A stretch of 64,000 bases of DNA from Adineta steineri (taxonomy: Eukaryota > Rotifera > Eurotatoria > Adinetida > Adinetidae). The stretch covers positions 382,221 through 446,220 of the forward strand of contig CAJNOI010000009.1 of the NCBI GenBank assembly GCA_905250115.1, given 5' to 3'. The notes below the pieces were generated by a model, which was given only the letters and a program-made list of their open reading frames with translations, searched no databases and was not told where the DNA came from. How positions within the stretch are numbered: the stretch's first letter is position 1; each line of letters starts with the position of its first letter. The translations under genes and the position numbers were made by a program. Below are positions 37,001 to 46,882 of this stretch, one piece after another.

Positions 37001-37958
37001 CAAATAGTGACATGATGTTTAATTATCATATCATACCAGTGTTGAGGATTTTTATAATCTTCATGATCTGGAATTACTATAGTTCCACCAGCAATTAATA
37101 TTCCAAAGATATCATAAACTGATAAATCAAAATTGAGATGTGATAATGCAAATATTCTATCATTAGTTGAGATTTCTAATCTTGAATTCATATCAAGAAT
37201 AGTATTTACAACAGCTTGATGACTAATCATAACACCTTTTGGTTTTCCAGTTGATCCAGATGTATAAATAACATAAGCTAAATCTGTTGATGATTGTTGT
37301 TTGATAGGAAAAGGTGTTGGATAATTGTCATTAGTTGTGAGTGTATCAACTGAAATAGTGGTTAGATGTGGAAATGCATGTTGACAATGAGATTGTGTAA
37401 GAAGAATTGTGACATTAGTTTCTTCGATTAATGAACAGAGACGACCATAGGGTGAGTCAACATCCAAAGGTAAATAAGCACCACCTGAAACTAAGATAGC
37501 TAAACAAGCCACAATCTGTTCCCAACCTTTTTTCATGAGAATAGCAATAGGTTGATTGGAGTTTATTTCATGCTGTTGTTGCAAATGGTATGCTAATGAA
37601 TAAACACGATTCATTAATTGTTCGTACGTTAGATTTTCTTGCGATGATATAACTGCCCAAGTATTAGGCGTTTGTTGTGCTTGATCAATAACTAAAGTGT
37701 GAAGTAGTTGTGTTTCCATCCTAGACGTCCATTTTGTTTCGGTGAAAATGAATCGTCTTTGTAATTGTCCAACTGGTAATAATATAGAAATTGACTCTTG
37801 CCACATCTCACTTGATGTGGCTAGTCGTGTAATAAGATCAATGAACACACTTTGCATATCATCAATCATCGACGTGGGAAATAAATTTTCTACATGATCC
37901 CAACGGATGACTAATTGTCCATCTTCTTCAAAAATTTGGTTATCCAAGTAAACCTGAG
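23811..37958 (-). CDS. NRPS alpha: Cy(end)-A(Cys)+Ox-PCP-C-C-A-PCP-terminal membrane region-methyltransferase
   Basis: The most complete assembly-line gene. Its 5' end is lost in the gap at 37959-38058. Exons by eye: 34617-37958, 33099-34556, 30849-31415, 29698-30788, 29342-29641, 28955-29285, 26208-28900, 25956-26145, 24807-25036, 23811-24449; all junctions are in phase and no stop or frameshift is seen. The first module should load Cys, cyclise it and oxidise the ring to a thiazole. Then come two condensation domains in tandem, a second A-PCP, a large region with membrane segments and left-handed beta-helix repeats like that after the A-PCP of epsilon-poly-lysine synthetases, and a SAM methyltransferase. 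The joining of the last two exons to the rest (919-bp intron) rests on matching phase. They could instead be a separate gene starting at an ATG at 25080-25082. Confidence 0.85.
25037..25955 (-). other. Long intron or gene boundary before the methyltransferase
   Basis: A 919-bp AT-rich stretch with a GTAAGT donor after HPA and a CTTAG acceptor before SYVPKS. No coding signal is seen inside. It is an intron if the methyltransferase is fused to NRPS alpha, or otherwise an intergenic region. Confidence 0.6.
26208..29641 (-). other. Second A-PCP and Pls-type terminal region of NRPS alpha
   Basis: A domain: TSGSTGIPKA, YGPAE, YRTGDLVR, GRKDYQIKLHGQRIELGEIE and NSNGKIDRK are all present. Pocket residues by eye are D-V-L-Q-C-S-L-I-C; I know no substrate for this set. 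The PCP has GGTSLGA near 28100. About 27900-26208 then encodes paired hydrophobic helices near 27880-27750, 27260-27100 and 26530-26430, alternating with soluble stretches rich in hexapeptide-type turns (IGDGTWIADKT, VTIGDHVKLNI). This is the layout of the region called NRPS terminal domain of unknown function (TIGR02353), found in epsilon-poly-lysine synthetases with six membrane helices. It continues in exon 25956-26145 (VTVGDSCILMSGSIVMSG). Confidence 0.85.
28901..28954 (-). other. 54-nt in-frame intron in the A domain of NRPS alpha
   Basis: GTGAGA...TTTTAG, 54 nt, between SSG and EPFTVDL. Removing it restores the usual GEP motif of A domains. It has no stop and is a multiple of three, so an unspliced transcript would still be translated, with 18 extra residues beside the substrate pocket. 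NRPS beta has an intron at the same codon (near 10710). Confidence 0.8.
29698..31415 (-). other. Second condensation domain (C2) of NRPS alpha and start of its A domain
   Basis: Two exons (30849-31415 and 30788-29698). The domain starts APASFAQARILLDE, has HHALFDFSSM and later the C5-like IIGLFQNVIPL. It ends with the linker and first part of an A domain (HPQKLAVELDEQSLTYAELL). It belongs to a different C subfamily from C1: the N-terminal run AIYNMPF is shared only with other C2 domains in the window (7840-6460 and 421-1). Confidence 0.88.
31416..33098 (-). other. Long intron of NRPS alpha between C1 and C2
   Basis: A 1683-bp AT-rich intron with a GTATGT donor and a TATAG acceptor. No A or PCP remnant is visible in it, which argues against recent loss of a module between the two C domains. 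The plus-strand frame at 32460-32681 looks random. Confidence 0.7.
33099..34556 (-). other. Single-exon first condensation domain (C1) of NRPS alpha
   Basis: A complete condensation domain of 486 codons in one exon, with HHVAIDH at about 34100-34120 and MIGMFASILP as the C5-like motif. It joins the preceding PCP and the following C2 domain at phase-1 introns. It is the direct counterpart of 1323-2777 and 7980-9439. Confidence 0.88.
34617..37958 (-). other. Cy C-terminus, Cys-adenylation with inserted oxidase, PCP (NRPS alpha)
   Basis: At the gap edge the sequence QVYLDNQIFEEDG followed by WDHVENLFP is the C-terminal end of a heterocyclisation (Cy) domain. The A domain follows: A3 YTSGSTGKPKG, A5 GGATEASIW, A7 YRTGDYGR, A8 GRKDFQVKVHGHRIELGEIE. 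Pocket residues read by eye are D-L-Y-N-L-S-L-I-W, plus the A10 Lys, which is the known cysteine code. Between A8 and A10 (about 36330-35130) lies an FMN nitroreductase/SagB-like oxidase, with RKSYRQF, KYRYTSIDDLYPVQ, GVYYHNPDEHRLE and GMCPIGT. This is the place where the thiazoline oxidases of the epothilone and myxothiazol synthetases sit. The usual GG before LYPVQ is DD here. A10 (SSNGKIDRKALP) and a PCP with VGGNSLL follow. Confidence 0.92.
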
Positions 37959-38058
37959 NNNNNNNNNNNNNNNNNNNNNNNNNNNNNNNNNNNNNNNNNN
38001 NNNNNNNNNNNNNNNNNNNNNNNNNNNNNNNNNNNNNNNNNNNNNNNNNNNNNNNNNN
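37959..38058. other. Assembly gap (100 N) cutting the Cy domain
   Basis: Exactly 100 Ns. On its left the coding sequence is within a heterocyclisation domain. On its right there is noncoding sequence, so the true gap must hide most of the Cy domain and the start of NRPS alpha. Confidence 0.99.
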
Positions 38059-38717
38059 TTTCTTTTATTCCTATCGAAATTATTAAAAGAGAAGGCAAAA
38101 ATGAATAAGAGAGAAACAAATACACATAGATGATAAATATATTCTATTACTACACAGTGTGTTCACATAAAAGAGTAGGTGAAGATGTAGCTCTGGATAG
38201 ACATGCACCAAACTTAAACTCAAATCCAAGCGGGTTTGCAATTTAAGTTCAGATCTAGTAGTACGGTTAGCGAAGTGTTTTTATTTCTAGCTTATATCTA
38301 TATTCTTCTAGATTATCTCTTTCTTACACTAGCTGATCACATGTGACTATAACACAAAGAAGTATCAGTCAGTGCTATTAGGATCGAGAGTGAGTGTGGG
38401 TATGAATGTAAAAGAAGAAGAAGAGACATACATTCGCACCCATTTTCAAGATTTTGTTATGTTTCAAAGTAACATAGTAGAGCTTTCGATCTATAATTAA
38501 AGTTATTATTAAGACAAAACTATGAAAAAAGGTGAAAAACATCAACGAACATCTTTTTTTTTCTTTTTTCTTTCGAGTAGACCTATAAATGAATATTACG
38601 ATGCGATCGAAATACGTTCTCGTACATTACAATGATTATCAATAGTCGAAACAGAACGAAAAGAAAAAAAAGAAAAGAAAAGAAAAAAAAAGAAAAGAAA
38701 ATATAAAATATGATTAC
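38059..38717. other. Noncoding stretch with a dispersed repeat
   Basis: Between the gap and the end of PKS copy 2. It includes the repeat copy at 38481-38665 and a purine-rich run near 38650-38700. No gene is visible. Confidence 0.6.
38481..38665. repeat. Dispersed repeat, copy 1
   Basis: Aligns along about 185 bp with 53764-53950. It shares TCTATAATTAAAGTTAT at one end and GAAACAGAACGAAAAG at the other, with scattered substitutions between. In both copies the minus strand reads FSFRSVSTI, which may be chance. Confidence 0.75.
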
Positions 38718-41700
38718 CTTTTAATAAATTATTCGATTGGTTTTTGTTGATATTCGGTGGTTGATCAGATGAAGTTATACGAATAGCTGTTGTACCCATA
38801 ACTTGACCACTATTACATCTTAACCATGCTTGTATTACTTTAGATGGTTCATAAGTAACTGTTGGTTCAACAGCATATAATTTATGTTGAACAAATAGAT
38901 CAAATGTTTCTTCAAGTATAATATGAATAAGAGATGATATATGATCAACAAAATCCAGCGAAATCAGTCTACCATATCTGATGGTAATAGTTCTTCTTCA
39001 CTATCTTCTTCGATGCATGTTAATTCAGAAAGAAAACAAGATCGTGGTACACAAAGACGAAATGGTTTTTGATCTGCATTTCGTTTAGAAATAATAGATA
39101 TTTGTTCGTATTTAGATTTCTTTTGTTCATCATTATTTTGTAACATTTCGTAATGCCATGTTAAATGTTGAACTTCATTTTGATTTGTATGATTAAGACG
39201 AAGAACAACTTGGCAAGTATCAGTTGAATATCTTGAATTAATCATGTATTCTATTAAAGTATGAATAAATATTAATTCATTATTTAATGATGTTCGAAGA
39301 TCAATAAGTTTTAATCGATTTCGTTCATATTCAGTTATTAAACTTCGTGCAAGCCCAATAAATGGTAATGCAATTATATTAAGATTCGAATCATTATTAA
39401 ATTGAGCATGATCTGTCAGAACATATACAAATGGATGAAAATATGGTGATGATTTTTGAATTGTTTGAAGAATACATGATAATGTTCCACATATAAGTTC
39501 TTCATTTTGTTTCAATGCTAAATCGTCATCATTATTTTCATTCAATAATACTTGATCAAGTTGCCATGCAAAAATAATAGATACTTGTTTATAAGTAGTT
39601 AATAAAACTGATATTCCAAAACAAATAGTATCTAAAGTTGAATGACGAATATGAAATATTTTAATATTTGAACATGGTAACAATGACTATAGAATATTAT
39701 TATTATCATCTTTAATAAATATTAACCATAACTGATTTTTTCTTTCATCAAGTCTTTGTAATATTTCATTCGATGTTGTTTTTTGACTAATAATTAATGT
39801 GCTTTCATTTTGATTTAATGTTGATTCAATAATATGAAATCCTTCGATTTGTTTTAATAATATCACCCATTGTTGAATATTCTTTAATGCACGATTATTA
39901 TCATCAGATGATGACCACCATTGATCAAAGAAACAAAAAATAAGATCAAAATAAAGTGGAATATAAACTAGTTCAAGTAATAAAAGAAGACCATTAGGAA
40001 CAAGTAAACGACGAAGATCAACTAAAGAATTTATTAAATCTTGATTTCCTTGAAGTTGATTTGCAGAAAATATAATATCAAATGATTCGAATGGTATTTT
40101 TTCAAGTGTTTTACTATCATATAAATCAATTGTTTCATCATAAATAGTAGATAAATTGGTTCGATTATTTATATGTGTATTAAATGTTTGTTGAGCATTT
40201 GCAAGTTGTATTGGATCAGAATCTGCATAATATAAATCAATTAATTAACCTGTTTATTGTGATAAATTAAGAAGAAGATCAAGAATAGGTAAAACATCTG
40301 AACAATCACTATCAGTTAACCAAAATATACATAATCGATAATTTTCAAATGAATTGTCTTTAATTTGTTTTTCATATTGTAATTGTAAATATTGACAAAT
40401 AGTATGAAAAACTTGTTGTATTTTAGTTGCATATATAAGAGTTTTAATTTGTTGAAAAGTTTGTTTAATTTCATCATCACCAAGAAATATATCTAATCCA
40501 TTTTTTTCTCCATTAAGAATATCTTTTAAATGTGAACCATATTTATTTAATATGATTAAAAATGGTTTTAAACGAGGAAAACGTTGAATTAATTGAATAA
40601 GACGAAGATGTGTTGAATGCCATGTTACTTATTCATGTAAAGTTGAAGCAAGAGAACGACATGCACTTAATAATGGATGATGTTGTTGATTTAAATCAAG
40701 ATCTGTTATTGCCATTTGAGCATAATAAGCAGCTAATTCATTAAATGGTTCTTTTGATTCAATTAAATCTTGATTAATATTAGAATTAAGTTGATTATTA
40801 AGAATTTGATTAGGTGGTGGAAGTAAATGTGATATATCTTTTATTATTGGTGAATCATTCCATACTCTTTTCATACAATAATCTTTTATAATTGTATCTA
40901 GATATGTTTTATGATCAGTACTAGATAAATCAGTTGTTAGATTTAATTTATCATAAATTGTTTTTTCGATTGACCATCGACCAGAATGTGCACCTTGAAC
41001 TTGTTGAATAACAATACCGTCTAATGTAAATATTGCTTCTTCTATTTTATTATTCATTGAAAACATCTATAAATCAAGACTATATGTTCCTTCTTGACCT
41101 ATACCACATCTATTATCATGATAGATTCCACGTACTTCAACATTTGTTGATTGATTCGTTTTTGTTTTTGTTTTATTTGAATAAATAAATTTTTGAATAT
41201 GTACTGGAAGAAATGTTGTTTCAACACCTGGTACTAGAACTAGATATGGATGAAGTAAATAATAAGATGAACAATTATTATCATCATTTGATAATTGAGA
41301 TATAACTGTAGTTGAAGTATCACATAATGTTTTGATTTTTTCAAAACTAGTTCCATATTGATAAGCAAGTGTTGAAAGATGTGCATAAGCACTTCGTATA
41401 TCTTGTATGGTTCATCTATCAGGTATTGTTAATGATTTTTGTTCTTTAAAATCTATTTCAATTTTACCTTGAGCATGTAAAGTAAATTGATTTAATGAAT
41501 ATTTATTAAGATTATCTTGATTACAAAATATAATATACCATTTACGCATTGGCATAATTATTTGTGTAAATACTTCTACTAATTCATGTTCATTCAGAAT
41601 AAGTACTTTAACAAATTTAACATCTACAAAAATAATTGTTGGTTGTTGTTGATCACCTTCTTTTGATAAAAGTAATTGATGACAAGCAGCTGTTGCAAGT

Positions 41701-43821
41701 TCAACATAAGCAACAGCTGGAAAAAGAATTGCATCTTGAATTTTATGATATTTTAAAAAAGTATGTTGTGGTAAATTAATATTAATAAGACTCTTTCATG
41801 TTGCAGTTGTTTGTTCATTTAATTGACGAATGTCAAGTAATGGATAAGTAGGTATACGATTAGCTAAACGTTGTATAGATGAATCTTTTGATTTATACCA
41901 ACTCGGGCTAAGATGAAATTTATATAATGGAAAATCATCAACATATTCTTCATGATTTTTCATAGGTAAAATTTGACGAGTATAAAAATATTGTTGCCAT
42001 ACATGTGATGAAATTCCAAGAAAAACATTGGCTACATTATCTTTTATAATTGCTTGTATAGCATCATAAAATCGAGCAGCTTGTCTTACATTTGACCATC
42101 AATATTGACCATCAACCGGTATATTATCATTGATTTTATCACCAATAACACTTGAATAAAGTTTTGCTTGTGCACATATTGCATCAAAAATTTGTTTTTG
42201 ATCTTGTATTGGAAATCCTCGAATATCTTTCAATGATGAAAGCATTTCTTGTTCAATATTAAATCGATTCATTTGATATGAATGAAATGCATTTTCAATA
42301 CGGAGACGTGCTTTAAATACATTTGGATAAGATATGGAAAGTATTTGTTGTATTTCATCAATAGTTTTTTCATCACCACTTATTGTTACTGAACGAGGAC
42401 TATTAACAACAGTAATACAAGCTAAATGTTCAATACCTTTAAGAAGTTTATTTTCGACTTCTTCTTCACTCATTCAAACAGCTAAGATACGAACAGCTTC
42501 TTCTAAATTTAAACAACCAGCAACAAAAGCAGCTGCTTGATCACCACCACTATGTGATATTATAGATGATGGATAAATATTCCATGAAACAAGTAAAGCT
42601 GCTAATGCAACTTGTATAGCAAATAATGTTGGTTGAGCAATATTTGTATCATTAATACGAGATTCTCGTTCATTTTTCTTTTCAATTAATTCTTTTAATA
42701 ATCTTCATTCACCATTATTAATTTTTGTCATTTCTCCATCAATTAAACTAATCCATTTACTAAATAAAGGTTCACTTTCATATAATAGTCTACCCATAGC
42801 CCACCATTGTGAATCTTTTCCACTAAAAATAAAATATATTTTGTTTGCTAATGCTTTTGTTGGACGTGATACAATTGAAAGGCCTGGTAATGCTTGTTTA
42901 GTAAGAAAAGCATTGATTTGTGCTTGTAATTATTGACGATTAAGAAAAACAAAGATTGTTGAATGTGTATAACTAATAGTTCTTTTTAGAAGAAGTTGTT
43001 GGGATATACATTGAAGAAATGCTTGATCATCATCATCTGTATCATTAATTGATGGTCAAGAAGAAATAAATTATTTAATGAATGAAAAGAAAAACTAAAA
43101 ATAAAATATTGTTTGCTCTGAATATGATTTTCATCGATATGACCATTGTCAATTGATGCTTTATTTGGTTGATATTCTTCAATAATAGCATGTGTCGTTG
43201 TACCACCCATTCCAAATGAATTAACACCTATAGCTATTTTTCCATTATTTGGAAGAGATGGAAATAGCATAAAATTTTGAAGAATATGTAGATTATATTT
43301 TTGTGCTTCTATTTTAGGATTAAGTGAAGTAAATTGCATATTTGCTGTAATACCACGATGATACATACACATAGCAACTTTAATAAGTGATGCTACACCA
43401 GCTGCACCTTCTGTATATCCTAAATTACTTTTAATTGAACCTAATAATAATGGTGGATCAAGACTTGATCGAATAAAAAATCGAACTAAACAATTAGCTT
43501 CAATTGGATCACCAACTGGTGTACCTGTACCATGTGCTTCAACAAATAATATTTTTCGAGTATCAAAATTATTGCTTGAATAAATATTTGCTAAGAAACG
43601 TCCTTGTCCAGCAGCTGATAGAACGACAAAATTCGTTTTATCTTCATTTCCATCATAACCACTAAGTACATCACGAATAACACAATATATACGATCTCCA
43701 TCACGTTCAGCATCACTTAATCGTTTTAATCATAAAAGGCCCAGACCATCACCTTGAGAATTCAAAGTCAAATTTATTTCTAAACAAAAAAAAATAATCG
43801 ATTGAATTTTTACTTTTAGCA
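38718..43821 (-). pseudogene. PKS copy 2: KS(C-terminal)-AT-DH-MT-ER fragment
   Basis: A second, shorter and broken copy of the reducing PKS. It starts inside KS at the same intron edge that follows AYAKG in copy 1. It runs through the KS His motif (EAHGTGTPVGD near 43505-43540), KSNLGYTEGAAG, an AT with its Ser kept (ISHSGGDQAAAF), DH, the methyltransferase-like and pseudo-KR parts, and the start and end of ER. Nearly all of ER between LLPSDMVD (about 38965) and the last 100 residues is deleted, and KR, ACP and TE are absent. Stops and frameshifts are common (for example near 42470, 42105, 41075, 40630 and 40240). It retains two catalytic elements that copy 1 has lost. Confidence 0.85.
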
Positions 43822-45240
43822 TAAATAAGATGTTTGATTAAATGATGCATCTTTAAGTTGAACTTTATCAATAGTTGCACTGATTAAATCAATATGTTCT
43901 TCTGATAAATTAACTTTATCAAATAATTGAGTTTATTCAATAAAACTATCAAAAGTAGCTAATTGTCTTTTCGCATCTTTTTGCCATGTTATATCAGCTG
44001 TTGGAGATTTTACTATTTTAATATAAAATTTTAGAAAAATAGAAAAGTAAAAAATATTCTAAACTTACAAATCAATATAGTAGCAGCTAATGTATCTTCA
44101 ACTGGTTTTTTGCTTTAGTAACTTTGATGATTTTACTTTGATTAATTCTACAAATCTAAATGGAAAAAATTTCTTTTTTCGAATTCGAATAAATGTGCTT
44201 CATTTTCAATTACTTTTTAACAAATTTCATAAGTGTATGATTGTTAATATGTGGTAATTTTTGTATATGATTTTGATTTGCTCGTCGAATTGAAAGATGC
44301 ATTGATGCAAGACGATGAGCTGTATTTTGGCTTGTATTTTAATCCAACCATTGAACATCTGTTTTTTTAAATTAAAAGAAGAATATTTCTTATATACAAT
44401 TAAAAGAAAAATCGTTATTAAACCTTTTTAATGATAAAGACTATTTTGTACAAGTATTTCAGTACTCCAATGTTGCCAATAAATTAATGTTATATTATTA
44501 GATATTGATGGATAATCAAGACATAGTTTATTATTTATTTCATTTACTAAAATGATGACGCGAATATTTTCTTTAACATTTCCATAAATATAAAAATTAT
44601 TTTGTTAGATTTTAATTAATTATAAAGGTATAAGAAATACAGAAAAAAAAACAGTATAAAATTCAAGCAGACGAAACATACCTTACAATTCTGAAATGGT
44701 TGTCTAGCGGTTGGGTAAAGAATTAATATGATAATGAGAAGAAAAACTTCTCAAGAAACAGCTTTTGTATATGTTAAACTTTCTTGTTGTACTTGTGTAC
44801 GATCAGAATATATAACTATTGTTTCTTCTTGTAAGGAAAATAAACTTGATATATCTTTTATATTAATTTAATTTGTTATATTAATTATTAATTCAAGATA
44901 TTGAAACTCTTCTTCTTCAATTATTAATAAAATAATTTTTTCATTCTAACAAAAGATAAGAATATTTTCAGTTTTATTAAAGAAAATTTTATAAAACTAA
45001 CGCGAATTTCTACACCCATATATGTTTGTATTAATTATTGTTTAATAAATGATTTAATTTCATCATCAAATCTTATTAAATGACTTGTTTTAAATGAAAC
45101 TAATTCATAATAAATAATTGATGAAAATAATTCAACTTTTGATGGATCAAGTACGCCTTCAGCCACTGTACAACAATGTCCATCAACTGTTTGAATTGTA
45201 TAGCATAAACGACATAATAAATCAATATAACACTAAATAA
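43822..45240 (-). pseudogene. Dynein heavy chain relics
   Basis: Five or six short exon-like pieces separated by intron-like AT-rich spacers. In order they resemble the AAA4-to-stalk part of axonemal dynein heavy chains: VIYSDRTQVQQES (like the FSDTQI...ES stretch), RVIILVNEINNKL with YWQHWSTEILVQ (like the CTIDWFxxWPxxAL stretch), AHRLASMHLSIRRANQ, and WQKDAKRQLATFDSFI with VNLSEEHIDL (like KxMMxxVDxFLxxL). Several stops lie in frame (near 44875, 44738, 44343, 43935). The last exon ends where PKS copy 2 begins. The assignment is by remembered motif order, so it is moderate. Confidence 0.5.
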
Positions 45241-46404
45241 AATATTTATTAATTGAATTACAATAAACTAATAAATATATATATATTGAACAAACTGAAT
45301 AAAATGGAAATTATATTTTAGGTTTTCTTTATTATATTCAATAAGACACCACACCCTCACTCACACTCTTAATGCACGAAAATATTAACAAAGAAGAATT
45401 TACTTTTAGCATGCAAAGTATTGGCTTCCATCAAAATCAATATAGTTTCGATGTTTCGTCTGCTTTCAGTAGTGTTTAAGTGCCGTAAGTTGGTCGTGTA
45501 TTGCTAAAAATTGGTGAATTATGTGTTTTGGTATAAATAAAGGAGATAGATACTCACCCCTATGCGGATTTAAACTAGTTGCTAATCACTTTAAAATACG
45601 AAATTTTGTGATGGTCAATGTTAAGGACATATATGTTTATGTGTATGCTCATTAAAAATAATATTCAATAACTAGAAAATAGAAAATATTATTAAGACAT
45701 ATATATGAAGGACATACATGTTTACGTATATGCTCATTAAAAATAATTATCAATCACTGTGAAATACAAAATGTTGTTATGCGAGTTATCAAGGAAAAAC
45801 ATGCTTACCTATATGCACATTAAAAATAATAATTGATAACTCTAAAAGATAATAATTCGGTGTGACAAGTAGGAAAAAGAATGTAAATAAAAAATTATTT
45901 AATTTTTTTCACTTCCCCGATGTTGAATAAGATGACGGAATGAATGATGTTTGTATAATTCTCGTAGATATTTTACATTTATTTGTCGATAATTATAAAC
46001 GTTCTAGTGAATTTGCTAGATTTAACTTAAATAAATTTTTCTCTAATATGTCACATCTATATAAGCACATGATGATGTTTAAACGATTGCTTTAGCTTCA
46101 GTAAAATATCGAATATATTCTACATTATATAAATATAAATTATTTCCATCTATGATATTTCTACTAAAATAAAACAAATTCAGTTGAAATATATCCTTAC
46201 AATAATAAAAAGAGATTAATATTTTTTTAGAGCTTATATATTGATGTTTAACTTCATAGTCATCATTTTCTATATGAAACCCGTAGTTTCTATGCTAGAT
46301 GTGTTTAAAAAAATTATAAATCACAAGACATTAAAAATGCATGTTATATGTTGAATCTTATTAAATACCTTTCAGTTTTCATTGTTTAATCTCATACTTA
46401 CTAT
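45241..46404. other. Noncoding, contains a tandem repeat
   Basis: AT-rich sequence with no gene seen. The notable content is the tandem array at 45581-45866. Confidence 0.6.
45581..45866. repeat. Degenerate tandem repeat, about 83-bp unit, 3.4 copies
   Basis: Each unit contains AAATAC/AAATAG, then GGACATA or an equivalent, ATGTTTA, TATATGC or TGTATGC, and ends CATTAAAAATAAT. Units begin at about 45581, 45662 and 45748, with a partial unit from about 45831. The units differ at many positions, so the array is old. Confidence 0.7.
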
Positions 46405-46882
46405 CAGTGTTTCTAATAGCAAGTGTACCAAGCATAATCGAAATGTACGGAACACTTGCTCCTTTTGAAATACACGCTGCGGTACACTTATGCCAAAAAG
46501 TAAAGTGTACGAAATACACTTTGTTTAATGAAATAACACTTTACTTCTAATTCTGAGAATCTTTAAGAATAATATGAATTTCAAAAGTTATGTCTAAACA
46601 ATGAAACATTGTAACCTTTTTTGATACAAATTATCATTCGTATCTTGGAAAGATAATTGTATTTATATTTATTGTGTATTTGTTCATCTACCATTATTTA
46701 ATTGTTCTACGAAAGAAAGGCATAAATATTCTTCTATTTTTCACTTCTTTATTTTGTATTTAACGTCAAGTGTATACACTTTGATACACTTGGCATACGA
46801 CAACAAGATGTACACATACACTTGGCTAAGAAAAATAGAATGTACATATACATTTTGTTTTAGATTTCTATTAGAAACCCTG
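46405..46882. mobile_element. hAT-like short nonautonomous element
   Basis: The left end CAGTGTTTCTAATAG and the reverse complement of the right end CAGGGTTTCTAATAG differ at one base, giving 15-bp terminal inverted repeats. The start with CAG(T/G)G is typical of hAT elements. Inside are many copies of AAGTGTA and its complement TACACTT, as subterminal repeats. No transposase is present. I do not see an 8-bp target duplication (CTTACTAT versus GAAGGATC), so the class is tentative. Confidence 0.55.

Noticed and set aside
38596-38799. Coding sequence past the ER end of PKS copy 2 into the purine-rich run
   Set aside because: A GTAATC donor follows LLKG as in copy 1; the rest is low-complexity sequence and the dispersed repeat.
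1-43821. Bacterial contaminant scaffold
   Set aside because: Genes contain many GT-AG introns at matching positions and sit on the same sequence as animal genes.
45581-45866. CRISPR-like array
   Set aside because: Units are degenerate and lack conserved short repeats separated by unique spacers; the genome is eukaryotic.
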